Source of the DNA: Chryseobacterium indologenes
GTDB taxonomy: Bacteria; Bacteroidota; Bacteroidia; Flavobacteriales; Weeksellaceae
DNA length: 64,000 nucleotides
Assembly: GCF_001295265.1 (NCBI RefSeq)
Contig: NZ_LJOD01000001.1
Location: 806,001-870,000 of the forward strand
Direction: 5' to 3'
The notes beneath the pieces were generated by a model. The model worked only from the letters and a program-made list of their open reading frames with translations. It was not told the DNA's origin and made no database searches. Both the position numbers and the translations under genes were made by a program. Within the stretch, counting starts at the first letter, position 1. Each line of letters starts with the position of its first letter. Below are positions 8,564 through 18,400 of the stretch, piece after piece.

Positions 8564-9802
8564 ATGAAAGAATTTTTTCCACTCACTCCTTCTACAGGAA
8601 CTTTAAAAGATGAGCAGATTATAGGCAGGGAAAAAGAGATCTACAACATCCTCAGATCTTTAAGTGTACAAAGTATAACACTGGAGGAAATGAGAAGAAT
8701 GGGCAAAACGCTTCTTCTTAAAAAGTTGGTTTACCTGTGCAACAACAATGAAGTTCCTGATCAATTTAAAAAAGAAAATTTCAAAGCAATTTATTTTTCA
8801 CTTCAGGGACAGCAGAATCTGGGAGAAGTCATAGATAAACTTATACAGGGCTTCAATGGCTTCAAAAAATGGTATAAAATAAATCTGGCCAAAACCGGGG
8901 AATTTATAGCCAAGCTGGTAAGTTCCATCAAGGTTGATGTATACGGAGCAGAATTTTCGGTGAATCTGCCGGAGTATCAGAGAAGCTGGAAAAAAATATT
9001 TTTTCAGACCTTAGAAAATGTGGGGGAAAATTTACAAAAAGACAACAGCAAGCTTATTCTGATTTTGGATGAGCTGCCTATCATGTTATGGGAATGGTAT
9101 CAGGCAGGAAGATATGAAGAAGTCACTGAGTTCCTGGATATTCTCAGAGAAAGAAGACAGGAGCTGGAAAATAAGGGCTTACGGTTTGTTTACTGCGGTT
9201 CTATTGGCATTAAGGTTATATTACAAACCTTAAGGAGAACATTGAATTATACGGGAGAACCCACTAATGACATGAGAGAGTTCAATGTAGCTCCTTTTTC
9301 AGAGGAAGAATCTTCGTTTTTAATGGAATGCTATCTTCTGTCCGGATATACGATTGATACAGGAAAAAAGGCGGAAATCTTTAAGTTGATCCATGAATTA
9401 TGCGACGGGCTTCCTTTTTATATCGCTCATCTGTTTCTTATCATTCAGTCGGAATTTAATCTTGAGGTGAATGAAGACACTATACGGAAGTCCCATCATC
9501 TGATTTTAAATGATCCTTCCTATCAAAAAGCATTTAAGCAGCTTACAGAACGTCTTGTGATCTATTATAAAGATGATTCAAAGCTGATGAGTAAAGTCCT
9601 TTCACTTATTTCGAAAGCAGACTATCCGGTTTCAGAAGCGGAAATCATTACGCAGATAGATGCCGAAGATGAAAAAATTAAAGATATCCTGGAGATACTT
9701 ACAGAGGATCATTACTTTATTAAAGCAGCAGACAGTGAGGGAAGAAAATATAGTTTCAAATATAAACTTTTCAAGGAATGGTGGAGAATAAACAAAGCAT
9801 AA
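8564..9802 (+). CDS. P-loop ATPase with winged-helix-like C-terminus (archaeal-ATPase/STAND type)
   Basis: The 412-residue protein has an N-terminal NTPase: a P-loop variant EEMRRMGKTLLL (residues about 42-53, GKT kept but the usual first glycine replaced), and a Walker B strand LILILDELPIML. A sensor-like strand RFVYCGSIG follows. The C-terminal 90 residues look like a winged helix ending KYKLFKEWW, as in many PF01637-type ATPases. Such ATPases often act as switches that bind nucleic acid or protein partners. It is the first gene of the operator-controlled operon and overlaps the next gene by 25 bases, which suggests translational coupling and a two-ATPase complex. Confidence 0.75.
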   Translation: MKEFFPLTPSTGTLKDEQIIGREKEIYNILRSLSVQSITLEEMRRMGKTLLLKKLVYLCNNNEVPDQFKKENFKAIYFSLQGQQNLGEVIDKLIQGFNGFKKWYKINLAKTGEFIAKLVSSIKVDVYGAEFSVNLPEYQRSWKKIFFQTLENVGENLQKDNSKLILILDELPIMLWEWYQAGRYEEVTEFLDILRERRQELENKGLRFVYCGSIGIKVILQTLRRTLNYTGEPTNDMREFNVAPFSEEESSFLMECYLLSGYTIDTGKKAEIFKLIHELCDGLPFYIAHLFLIIQSEFNLEVNEDTIRKSHHLILNDPSYQKAFKQLTERLVIYYKDDSKLMSKVLSLISKADYPVSEAEIITQIDAEDEKIKDILEILTEDHYFIKAADSEGRKYSFKYKLFKEWWRINKA

Positions 9803-12036
9803 ATACAGTACTTTCATTCGGAGCCAAAAGCGTAAATCCCGAAATACTGGAGCAGCTGCTTACCGGAAGAGCCGCAGCTGCCGATTTTTTCGAAAATAAG
9901 GTAGATGCAATTGTCAAAAATAACAACAACCAATTCTGGCTTATTATAGGACAGCGGGGAATGGGAAAAACCCACCTGATGAGCGTTTTACATTCCAGAA
10001 TACAACATTATGTAAAGGAAGGGAAGCTTGCAACAGCCTATTTTGCTGAAGAAGAATACGGGGTAGACAATTTTTTTGATTTCCTGCTGAGAATCTTAAA
10101 TTCCTTTATTAAATGGTATGAGGAAGATCAGGCCTATCTGCAAAAAGAACTGGAAATATTACAGAATACCGCAGCATCCAGACAATTAAGCTACCTTGAA
10201 AATATCATCAAAACGTTTACCGCTCAAAAGCAGCTTCTCATTCTTGCTGAAAATTTCGGAGATATCCTGGAACAGATGGGCAGAGAGGAGCAGGGCAGAT
10301 TAAGGGCATGGCTTTATGAAAACGACAATGTCAGCATTATTGCCACCAGCCAGGCCATCAGTGATGATTTTGACCGGGAAGACCGCCCGTTTTACGGCTT
10401 TTTCACGTTATACTATCTTAAAAACCTATCTTTCGAGGAAGCTTATTCTTTTTTACTTTCTTTAGCTGAAATAGATAAGGAAAAAGCGCTCATCAAACAT
10501 TTAAAAACAAAAGGAAAGCCACAGGTTCGTGCCATTTTTGATCTGGTAAAGGGTAACCACCGCCTGCTCGTTACTTTCTATCATTTTCTGAAAACAGATA
10601 CCCTGGCCAAAGTATCAGAGAATTTCATTAAAACCATCAATGATCTGAAACCGTATTATGAAACGTATATCCGGTACCTTCCGCCCCAGCAGCAAAAGAT
10701 ATTGCGGTACATTGCATTAGCACGGCGCCCCCAGAAAGGAACCGAAATATCCAAAAACTGCTTTATAGAACAGAAATCATTAAGCAAGCAGCTGAGCGAG
10801 CTTTCCAGAAAAAAACTGGTTGATGCCATTCCCGATCCTGCCGACAGACGCAATAAGTTTTATGACATCACCGAACCTTTACTCAGGATCAGCATTGAGG
10901 TGGGGGAACACAAAGAGGGAATTACTTCTCTATTTATAGATTTTCTGGCGTATTACTACAATATTGAAGAGCTTGACAAAAGGAGCAAAAGGTTTAGCGA
11001 GCTTCTCCAGCACTGTGATGAAAAAGATCAGAAAAATATTTTATACGAATTAGAAGCTATTGATAAGGCTCTAGATATAAAACAGGAAAAATTAGAAGCT
11101 ATATTTAATGAACTAACAGAGTTAATTCACAGAGACGATTTCAAAAAAGCTGAAGAAGTTTATTTTACCAATATCTCTGAAAATAAGGATGAAGTGAATC
11201 TTGTCATTGCAATACATTTACACAACGCACATAAGTATGAAAAAGCCATCAGCTATTTCAGAAAAATCAATGTTAATAAAAAGTCTTTCATTGCTTCTAA
11301 TTCAACAAGTATAAATAAGTATTATACAGGATTTGCCAATTCTTTACTCAACTTATTTTTCACTACTGATGATTACCCGTTATTACAGAAAGCCATTGAA
11401 TTAACAGAAACCATGTACAAAAAACATGGAATAATAAGCAACGAATATGTCATAGCGAGAACAGCAATGGCAAAAAGCTTATCTATAGAAGGTAAAAAAT
11501 CAGAGGCTAAACAGATTTTCAGCCACATAATAGAGTTAGAATTCAACAGCTACTCAAATGAATATAAGTACCTGATTCTGGAATTGGTTTATGATTTATG
11601 GAACGGAGAAGAAAAGAAATTCACCTCCGAATACCTGAACTATATAAAATCGCTGTCTATAAAGGAAAGAGTTGAAATTTACGCAAAACTGGCCAAAATA
11701 CCTTCTTTCAACATATTTTTCTTACTTTCTTCTACCATTGAAAAGGATATTCAAACAGGTGATCTGAACGAAATTCTTACGACCTGGATCATCAATATCC
11801 TGAGTTATTCCAGCGATTTAAAAGCCGATGAACTGATGCATTTAATAGCATTTACAGCACAAAACAGGGAACAGATCCCAGAACTGCTCATCTTGGAAGC
11901 ATATACCATTCTTTACCAGGAAGTAATCATTAACAAAAACAATTCCGCCCTTTACGAGCTTCCTAAAGAACAAAGACTTTTCTTTGAACAAAAAATCCTT
12001 AAACATCATCATGACTATTCAGGACCTGAAAAATAA
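9778..12036 (+). CDS. Large STAND-like ATPase with winged helix and TPR-like repeats
   Basis: The 752-residue protein has a classical Walker A motif (LIIGQRGMGKTHL, residues about 54-66) and a Walker B-like strand LLILAENFGDIL in which the acidic pair is shifted. A sensor strand NVSIIATSQ follows. A MarR-like winged helix (about residues 300-370) contains the wing KLVDAIPDPADRRNKFYDIT. The C-terminal half is helical with TPR-like repeats, for example HKYEKAISYFRKI and GKKSEAKQIFSHI. This domain order is typical of STAND sensors, which bind a ligand through the repeats and switch with ATP. It overlaps both neighbours (25 and 26 bases). Confidence 0.8.
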   Translation: MVENKQSINTVLSFGAKSVNPEILEQLLTGRAAAADFFENKVDAIVKNNNNQFWLIIGQRGMGKTHLMSVLHSRIQHYVKEGKLATAYFAEEEYGVDNFFDFLLRILNSFIKWYEEDQAYLQKELEILQNTAASRQLSYLENIIKTFTAQKQLLILAENFGDILEQMGREEQGRLRAWLYENDNVSIIATSQAISDDFDREDRPFYGFFTLYYLKNLSFEEAYSFLLSLAEIDKEKALIKHLKTKGKPQVRAIFDLVKGNHRLLVTFYHFLKTDTLAKVSENFIKTINDLKPYYETYIRYLPPQQQKILRYIALARRPQKGTEISKNCFIEQKSLSKQLSELSRKKLVDAIPDPADRRNKFYDITEPLLRISIEVGEHKEGITSLFIDFLAYYYNIEELDKRSKRFSELLQHCDEKDQKNILYELEAIDKALDIKQEKLEAIFNELTELIHRDDFKKAEEVYFTNISENKDEVNLVIAIHLHNAHKYEKAISYFRKINVNKKSFIASNSTSINKYYTGFANSLLNLFFTTDDYPLLQKAIELTETMYKKHGIISNEYVIARTAMAKSLSIEGKKSEAKQIFSHIIELEFNSYSNEYKYLILELVYDLWNGEEKKFTSEYLNYIKSLSIKERVEIYAKLAKIPSFNIFFLLSSTIEKDIQTGDLNEILTTWIINILSYSSDLKADELMHLIAFTAQNREQIPELLILEAYTILYQEVIINKNNSALYELPKEQRLFFEQKILKHHHDYSGPEK

Positions 12037-13069
12037 AAACCTTATTCTCCTTGAAGCCATTTCCGGAAGCCGCGCCTTCGGATTGGCTACAGAAAACTCG
12101 GATACAGACATCCGGGGTGTTTATTATTTACCGAAGAAAGACTTTTTCGGGTTGAATTATATTCCGCAGATTTCCAATGAAACCAATGATATTACGTATT
12201 ATGAGATCGGAAGGTTTGTAGAGCTGCTTCAAAAAAACAATCCCAATATTCTGGAAATTCTGGCAACGCCTGAAGACTGCATCCTTCAAAAAGATCCGCT
12301 GATGAACCTGCTTCAGCCTGAAGACTTCCTCTCTAAATTATGCAAAGATACCTTTGCAGGTTATGCCATTTCACAGATTAAAAAGGCGAAAGGGCTCAAT
12401 AAAAAGATCCTTAATCCTATTGAAAAAGAAAGAAAATCCATCCTCGATTTCTGCTTCATTCTTGAAGGAGAAGGCTCTGTTCCTTTGAAAAAATGGCTTT
12501 CGGAAAACCATCTGCTTCAGGAAAACTGTGGACTGACCAATATCGGAAATACCAAAGGAATGCATGCCTTGTTTTATGATGAATCCGGTAATTTAGGCTA
12601 TAAAGGAATTATTCAGCATGAAGAAGCCAACCAGGTTTCTCTTTCATCCGTTCCGAAAGGTGAAAATCCTAAAGCTTACCTCTTCTGCAACCTGGATTCC
12701 TACTCCACCTACTGTAAAGATTACAGGGAATACTGGAAATGGGTTTCCGAACGGAATGAAGACCGCTACAACGTCAACCAGCAACACGGACAGAATTACG
12801 ACAGTAAAAATATGATGCATACCATCCGCCTGCTTCAGTCCTGCGAACACATCTTCAAAACCGGAACCATGAAGATCCGGGTAGACAACCGCGAAGAACT
12901 GCTGGACATTAAAGCCGGAAATCAATCCTATGAAAACGTTATGCAGAAAACAGAAAATCTGATCGCTTCTATTGAACATTATTATTCATCATCTGATCTT
13001 CCGGACTTCCCGGATCTGGAAAAAACAACGGAAATTTTAATAGAAATCAGGGAGAAGCTATATCAATAA
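12011..13069 (+). CDS. RlaP-type nucleotidyltransferase, copy 2
   Basis: The 352-residue protein starts MTIQDLKNKNLILLEAISGS. It contains the catalytic signature AISGSRAFGLATENSDTDIR, giving the GS motif and the two metal-binding aspartates. After the core come conserved blocks ENNPNILEIL-like (QKNNPNILEILATPED) and a C-terminal helical region with HTIRLLQSCEHI, both usual for PF10127 members of full length. The in-frame ATG at 11984 would lengthen the overlap with the ATPase gene and adds a stretch not seen in the family, so 12011 is preferred. It is the last gene of the ATPase operon, so the two ATPases probably sense or deliver the substrate of this enzyme. Confidence 0.88.
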   Translation: MTIQDLKNKNLILLEAISGSRAFGLATENSDTDIRGVYYLPKKDFFGLNYIPQISNETNDITYYEIGRFVELLQKNNPNILEILATPEDCILQKDPLMNLLQPEDFLSKLCKDTFAGYAISQIKKAKGLNKKILNPIEKERKSILDFCFILEGEGSVPLKKWLSENHLLQENCGLTNIGNTKGMHALFYDESGNLGYKGIIQHEEANQVSLSSVPKGENPKAYLFCNLDSYSTYCKDYREYWKWVSERNEDRYNVNQQHGQNYDSKNMMHTIRLLQSCEHIFKTGTMKIRVDNREELLDIKAGNQSYENVMQKTENLIASIEHYYSSSDLPDFPDLEKTTEILIEIREKLYQ

Positions 13070-13075
13070 TGGCTT

Positions 13076-13194
13076 GAAGCTGGAAGAGGGAGGCCGGAAG
13101 TTACTTTTGGTTACAATACCAAAGGTAAACATAAAATTAAATTAAAAAATGTCATTCATTCTGACCTTCATAACTCCCTCCAACTCCCGGCTTC
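13076..13194. repeat. Dispersed GAAGC-ended repeat, copy 1
   Basis: The element starts GAAGCTGGAAGAGGGAGG, continues with GGAAGTTACTTTTGGTTA, and ends CTTCATAACTCCCTCC then AACTCCCGGCTTC. Its ends are imperfect inverted repeats, and it is related to 39889-40034. It fills the space between two convergent genes. It encodes nothing and may be a small MITE- or REP-like element. Confidence 0.7.
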
Positions 13195-13208
13195 TTTTCT
13201 CTTATACT

Positions 13209-13553
13209 TCACCTTTTCTTTGAAGACTTCGCCAGTGGATTATATTCAAGGCAGATTTTCATCCAGTATTCGAAATCCGCAGATTTCTGAAAACCGATCG
13301 GTTCCACATAACAATACTCTTTAAGCTGCTTTCCTCTCATAATCATGGGAAGAAAGCCTGCTTTTTCTGAAACCTCTTCCTCCAGTTCCGGGTTATAACG
13401 GCACATCAGATTATCGTGACTGATATTGATGCACATTTTACCATTGACCAGAAAAGCCAAACCGCTGAACATTTTTTTCTCTTCAACTTTAATATGCTCT
13501 ACAGCAGCAAGCCATTCCCTTACCCTGTCTGCCAGTTCAATATCATAAGCCAT
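13209..13553 (-). CDS. TfoX N-terminal domain-like protein
   Basis: The 114-residue protein contains the TfoX/Sxy N-terminal signature: MFSGLAFLVNGKMCINI followed by LMCRYNP and FLPMIMRGKQLKEYCYV. The C-terminal TfoX domain is absent, which is common for stand-alone members. The family is linked to competence regulation in gamma-proteobacteria, but its role in Bacteroidota is unknown. It is a single gene facing the RlaP operon. Confidence 0.85.
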   Translation of the reverse strand: MAYDIELADRVREWLAAVEHIKVEEKKMFSGLAFLVNGKMCINISHDNLMCRYNPELEEEVSEKAGFLPMIMRGKQLKEYCYVEPIGFQKSADFEYWMKICLEYNPLAKSSKKR

Positions 13554-13687
13554 GATCTTATTTTTTTCTTATTTAAAGTTAATTAAAACAGCCTTCAGAA
13601 CCATATTTCATCACTATTATTTTTATGGAAACATTTTTCAAAATAAAATTTTATTTAAAATAATTATTGTTTTACGATAATTAATTA

Positions 13688-13695
13688 TAAATTTG
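13688..13695 (+). promoter_or_regulatory. -7 box of the DUF2975/XRE operon
   Basis: TAAATTTG is a perfect TAnnTTTG box. It overlaps an in-frame TTG at 13693, so that codon cannot be the start of the gene and the ATG at 13708 or 13720 is used. Confidence 0.6.
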
Positions 13696-13707
13696 CAATA
13701 TAAAATT

Positions 13708-14235
13708 ATGTTTATTGCCATGAACCAGACTAAAATTATTTCGAAGATTCTGTATTATATCTGTCTTATCCTTTCGGGCGGATATCTTATTACAGGTGTA
13801 TATTCAGGATTATGCCTGACTACAGGTTTTTCTGTGACTCCTTACCAAGACGGGAAGTTTCTTCATGTTAATTACCCTTTTACGGAACAGCCTTTTTTAA
13901 ATATTGAAAATAATTATTCCTACATTATTTTCTCATTCTTATTGGTTTTAGTTTCCTATGGAATTTTTTTCTGGCTTTCCGCAAAAGTTTTTAAGGTGTT
14001 TTTCCAGAACAAACTGTTTACAAGGGAAAATATCGTTCAGCTTAAGAGGTTTTACCTGTATAATATTTTCATTCCGCTTCCCATAGTGGTTATCGCGAGT
14101 TTCTTTGTGGAAGTGGAAAATATGATATGGGGACTGGTGTTTATTCACTTTATGCTTGGAATTTTCTGTCTGTTTCTTGCGAATATCTTTAAGCAAGGGC
14201 TACATTTGCAAAACGAACAAGACCTATTTATATAA
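13708..14235 (+). CDS. DUF2975-type four-helix membrane protein
   Basis: The protein (about 175 residues) has four membrane segments, around residues 12-35, 65-90, 112-135 and 140-160. It also has the cytoplasmic block VFFQNKLFTRENIVQLKRF between helices 2 and 3, which is the hallmark of DUF2975. Members nearly always precede a small XRE regulator, as here (2 bases apart). The start could also be the ATG at 13720. The pair may sense membrane or envelope state; this is an inference from gene pairing only. Confidence 0.8.
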   Translation: MFIAMNQTKIISKILYYICLILSGGYLITGVYSGLCLTTGFSVTPYQDGKFLHVNYPFTEQPFLNIENNYSYIIFSFLLVLVSYGIFFWLSAKVFKVFFQNKLFTRENIVQLKRFYLYNIFIPLPIVVIASFFVEVENMIWGLVFIHFMLGIFCLFLANIFKQGLHLQNEQDLFI

Positions 14236-14236
14236 C

Positions 14237-14440
14237 ATGCCGATTATAGTCAACCTAGATGTAATGCTTGCCAAAAGGAAAATGCAGAGTAAAGAACTGG
14301 CAGAAAAATTAGGCATCACCCCTGTGAACCTGTCTATCCTGAAAACAGGAAAAGCAAAAGGCGTTCGTTTTGATACCCTGGAAGCCATTTGTAAAATCCT
14401 CGAATGCCAGCCGGGAGATATTCTGGAATACAAAGAATAG
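14237..14440 (+). CDS. XRE-family (YozG-like) transcriptional regulator
   Basis: The 67-residue protein is a single helix-turn-helix domain: NLDVMLAKRKMQSKELAEKL, GITPVNLSILKTGKAKGVRF and CKILECQPGDILEY, which correspond to helices 1-5 of the YozG/YdaS-like group. It begins directly after the DUF2975 stop and is co-transcribed with it. It probably regulates its own operon through a DNA site near 13688. Confidence 0.9.
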   Translation: MPIIVNLDVMLAKRKMQSKELAEKLGITPVNLSILKTGKAKGVRFDTLEAICKILECQPGDILEYKE

Positions 14441-14586
14441 CTCTTAAACCCGGAAACTGAGATTGAAAGGTTCAGAAATATTTTATTTTCTGAATAATTC
14501 CTGTCCGGGTTCCTCCATATGACCATACTTATCTACAGCAGCCTCCAAAAGGCCTGCCTGTCTTTCTGTTACCCAAACTCAAATCT

Positions 14587-15459
14587 ATGAATACTTTATC
14601 CATCAACCACCTCAGCCTTACCTACAAAAATGGTTTTCAGGCAGTAAAAGACATCTCACTGGAGATACGGAACGGAATGTTCGGACTGCTGGGTCCTAAC
14701 GGCGCCGGAAAATCTTCGTTAATGAAAACAATCGTAGGACTCCAGAAACCGACTTCCGGAAATATTATTTTCAACGGAAACGATGTTGCCAAAGACCCGG
14801 ATTACATCAGGAAGAACCTTGGATTTCTTCCACAGGACTTCGGGGTATATCCCAAAGTTTCCGCGTATGATCTCTTGGAACATATTGCAGTTTTAAAAGG
14901 AATTACAAACCGGTCTGAACGGAAGAACCAGATTCTGAGCCTGCTTGAAAAAGTAAACCTCTCTGATTTTATGAAAAAGGAAGTGCATACTTTCTCGGGA
15001 GGCATGAAGCAGCGTTTCGGAGTGGCCCAGGCCCTTTTAGGAAACCCAAAGATTATTATTGTTGATGAACCTACAGCCGGTCTGGATCCTGAAGAGCGAA
15101 ACCGTTTCAATTCCCTGCTGGACGACATCAGCCGGGATGTTATAGTTATTCTTTCCACTCATCTGGTAGAAGATGTGAGAAACCTCTGTTCCGAAATGGC
15201 GATCATGAACCAGGGCCAGATCCTGAAACAGGGAAAACCTTCTGAATTAATTTCCGGACTGGAAAACAGGATCTGGAGCAGACCTATCAGTAAAAATGAA
15301 CTGGAAAATTACAGGTTAAACCACGAGGTAATCAGCAAACAGCTCATAGAAAGAGAACTGCATATCACCGTATTCTCCGAACTACAGCCTGAAGACTTCT
15401 ACCCCGTAACTCCTTTACTGGAGCACGTGTATTTCCATTCCCTCACTCAAAAACCTTAG
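14587..15459 (+). CDS. ABC transporter ATP-binding protein
   Basis: The 290-residue protein has Walker A GLLGPNGAGKSSLMKTI, the signature motif TFSGGMKQRFGVAQAL, Walker B IIIVDEPTAGLDPEE and the switch histidine in VILSTHLVED. The last 70 residues form the extra C-terminal domain common in DRA-type exporters. It lies 2 bases before the permease-peptidase gene and must be its ATPase subunit. Substrate unknown. Confidence 0.95.
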   Translation: MNTLSINHLSLTYKNGFQAVKDISLEIRNGMFGLLGPNGAGKSSLMKTIVGLQKPTSGNIIFNGNDVAKDPDYIRKNLGFLPQDFGVYPKVSAYDLLEHIAVLKGITNRSERKNQILSLLEKVNLSDFMKKEVHTFSGGMKQRFGVAQALLGNPKIIIVDEPTAGLDPEERNRFNSLLDDISRDVIVILSTHLVEDVRNLCSEMAIMNQGQILKQGKPSELISGLENRIWSRPISKNELENYRLNHEVISKQLIERELHITVFSELQPEDFYPVTPLLEHVYFHSLTQKP

Positions 15460-15461
15460 TC

Positions 15462-18400
15462 ATGAATACTCTATTTTTATTTGAAGCCAGACGCATCACC
15501 AGGCACTGGCCAGCCTATCTTATATCCCTGGTCCTGATTTTTCTGGGTATTTTTTGTGGAAGCCAGTTCAACCTCTCTGCCGGAAAAGGAATCTATCTGA
15601 ACTCAGCCTATACTATTGGTTTTATGACCGGAATGTTAAGTCTTTCCATCATATTTTTTGCGGTTATTTATGCTGTTCAGATGCTTTTTAAAGATCAGGA
15701 CTCCAGATTTGACCAGGTTCTCTTTTCATTTCCTTTGACAGAAAGCACCTATCTGAACGGAAAATTCGGAAGCTATTTTTTTCAGACAGCTTTAAGTTTT
15801 GTCTTTCTGATCACAGGATTTATAACAGGTCAGATGACCCGTTCCGGCAGTGAAATGCAGCCCGGATTCAATCTGGTATACTATCTTTATCCTTTATTGA
15901 TCTTCGGAATATTGAACAGCTTTCTGGTCTGCAGCTTTCTGTTTTTTATCTCGTTTACCTCAAAGAAAAAGCTGATGACAGTAGCGGGAGGACTTCTGCT
16001 GTATGTCCTGTATATGGTTGTCCTGATTTTTTCCAGATCACCATTTATGGCGGGAAGTCTGCCACAGTCTCCGGAAGCCCAGCAAATCTCAGCACTTCTG
16101 GACCCTTTCGGCCTATCTTCTTACTTTTTTGAGGCAGGAAAATTCTCCGTTGACCAGAAAAACACCCTGCTTGTACCGTTCACCGGATACCTGTTATGGA
16201 ACAGGATTCTGTTTATACTTATTTCCGGGGTATTTTTGTTTTTAACCCATCGGATGTTTTCGTTCAGTAATGCTTCAAAACATGGAAAACAAAAGAAAGC
16301 TGAAGGCATTTTACCGGAAAGAGCAAAGACTTTCAACATCAATCCTGTTATTTCCTCACAGTTTTTCGGCCGTACAGCATCTTTTAAATCAGCTCTTTCT
16401 TATGCGAAAATAGACCTGATCTACCTTTTTAAAGGCATTGTTATTCCCGCTGTTGTTATCCTGTTATTATTTGCAGTAGGAATGGAAATGTATGCCGAAA
16501 TAGAGAAGGGAATCCGCCTTCCGCAGAAGTATGCGGGATCCGGGCTGATGGCCACAACCATTTCAGAAAATTTTCATCTTTTCGGGTTGCTGATCTCCGC
16601 TTATTTTATCAGCGACCTGTACTGGCGGAGCAATTCATCGGGATTCTCAATGATTGAAAACAGCACTTTCCTTTCCAAAAGCAGACTGGCCGGGCATTTC
16701 CTTTCTATTTCTGTTCTTATATTCTTTTTTACCCTGGTCCTGATAATGGAAGGAATTATTTTTCAGGCCGTTTATGACTACCTGCATATTGACTGGAATG
16801 CTTATCTGGGTGTTTTTCTATTCAATACTTTTCCGGTTATTCTTTTTTCAGGATTCATTCTGCTGGTCAATGACCGGATACGGAATAAATTTATTGCTCT
16901 GGGAATTTCTGTTCTCGCAGTTTTCATGCTGGCCGGGCCGGTTTCCGGAAAGCTCATCCCCTGTCCTCTTTTCAGAATCTTCTCAGATTTTAAAGGAACT
17001 TACAGCGATTTTAACAGGTATGGAGTCTACGCAGCTGCATTTGCGAAAAGGTTGTTATTCGGAATCGGAATTATCGCTTTTTTGTGGAGCTTAAATCAAT
17101 GGCTAAAAACCAGGAAATTCAATACCTTATCGCTTCTTTTCACTGCGTTACTGCTTATTTCAGGGGCCTGGACCGGAATGTCTTTTATGAAAGGCTATAT
17201 TCCTGAAAATAAGGAAGAAAATATGGCAAGCTCCGTTCAGTATGAAAAAAAGTTTGCTCCATATGAAGAACTCCCTCAGCCGGAAATTACCAATGTTACT
17301 ACAGAAATTCAACTTTATCCCTCGCGAAATTCGTATCAGATCACAGGAAGATATACGCTTGCCAATTTATCCGGAAAACCAATTAGCAGAATTCTGATCA
17401 ATTTCAATCCAGATCTGGAAACAGAATCAGCCTTCCTGAAAACAGAATCCGAAGCCGTAAAAATTACGGGCTCATCACCAGAAATCATCCTGAAACATCC
17501 TTTACAGCCGGGAAGTACAGCTTCTCTTAATTTTAAACTGAATTACCATTGGTACGCTGTAAATGGGCATCAATCGTTCAATGCTGTTATAGAAAATGGC
17601 TCTTTTATGCGAATCAGCAGGTATTATCCTCTGATAGGTTATCAGAAAGACTATGAAATTCAGGATGAGCATCTGCGGAAAAAAAATAACCTTGGAAAGC
17701 TGGCTCCTCTGAAGAAACCGGAAGCACCGGAAGTCTTCAAAAATGATTTCATTGATCTGGACATGACTGTTTCCACTGAAGCGGGACAAACTGCCATTGG
17801 TACAGGAGATCTGGTAAAAAAATGGACTCATTCAGGAAGAAGCTATTTCCGGTATCAGGCTAACCGCATCCCGTTCAGATTTGCCGTTTCTTCTGCTTTT
17901 TATCGCATCAAAACTATTCAGTATAAAGGAATTGCCATCAATCTCTTTTATCATAAAAAGCACTTTGAAAATGCAGACCACCTTCTCAACAATGCAAAGC
18001 TCACGTTAGAATACTGTATTCATAATTTCGGAAAATACCCTTTTAAAACAGTGAATTTTGCAGAAATTTCTTCCTTTACGAAAGGTTTTGCCGCAACCGC
18101 CTATCCATCTGCGGTTTTTATGCCTGAAGACATGGTTTTCCATGCCAATATCCATGCAGATAAGGAACAGGATGTCATCAATGAACTTGCCGGACATGAG
18201 CTGTCTCATTTATGGTGGGGAAACAGCCAGATTAATCCTGATAACAGGGAGGGGGCAGTGATGCTTACAGAAACACTGGCGATGTACACGGAAATGATGC
18301 TTTATAAAAAGATGCACGGCAGGAAAAAAATGAAAGAGAGACTGGAGGTACATCAGCAGATTTATGATAATGAAAAAGGACTGTCTGAAGACCTGCCGAT

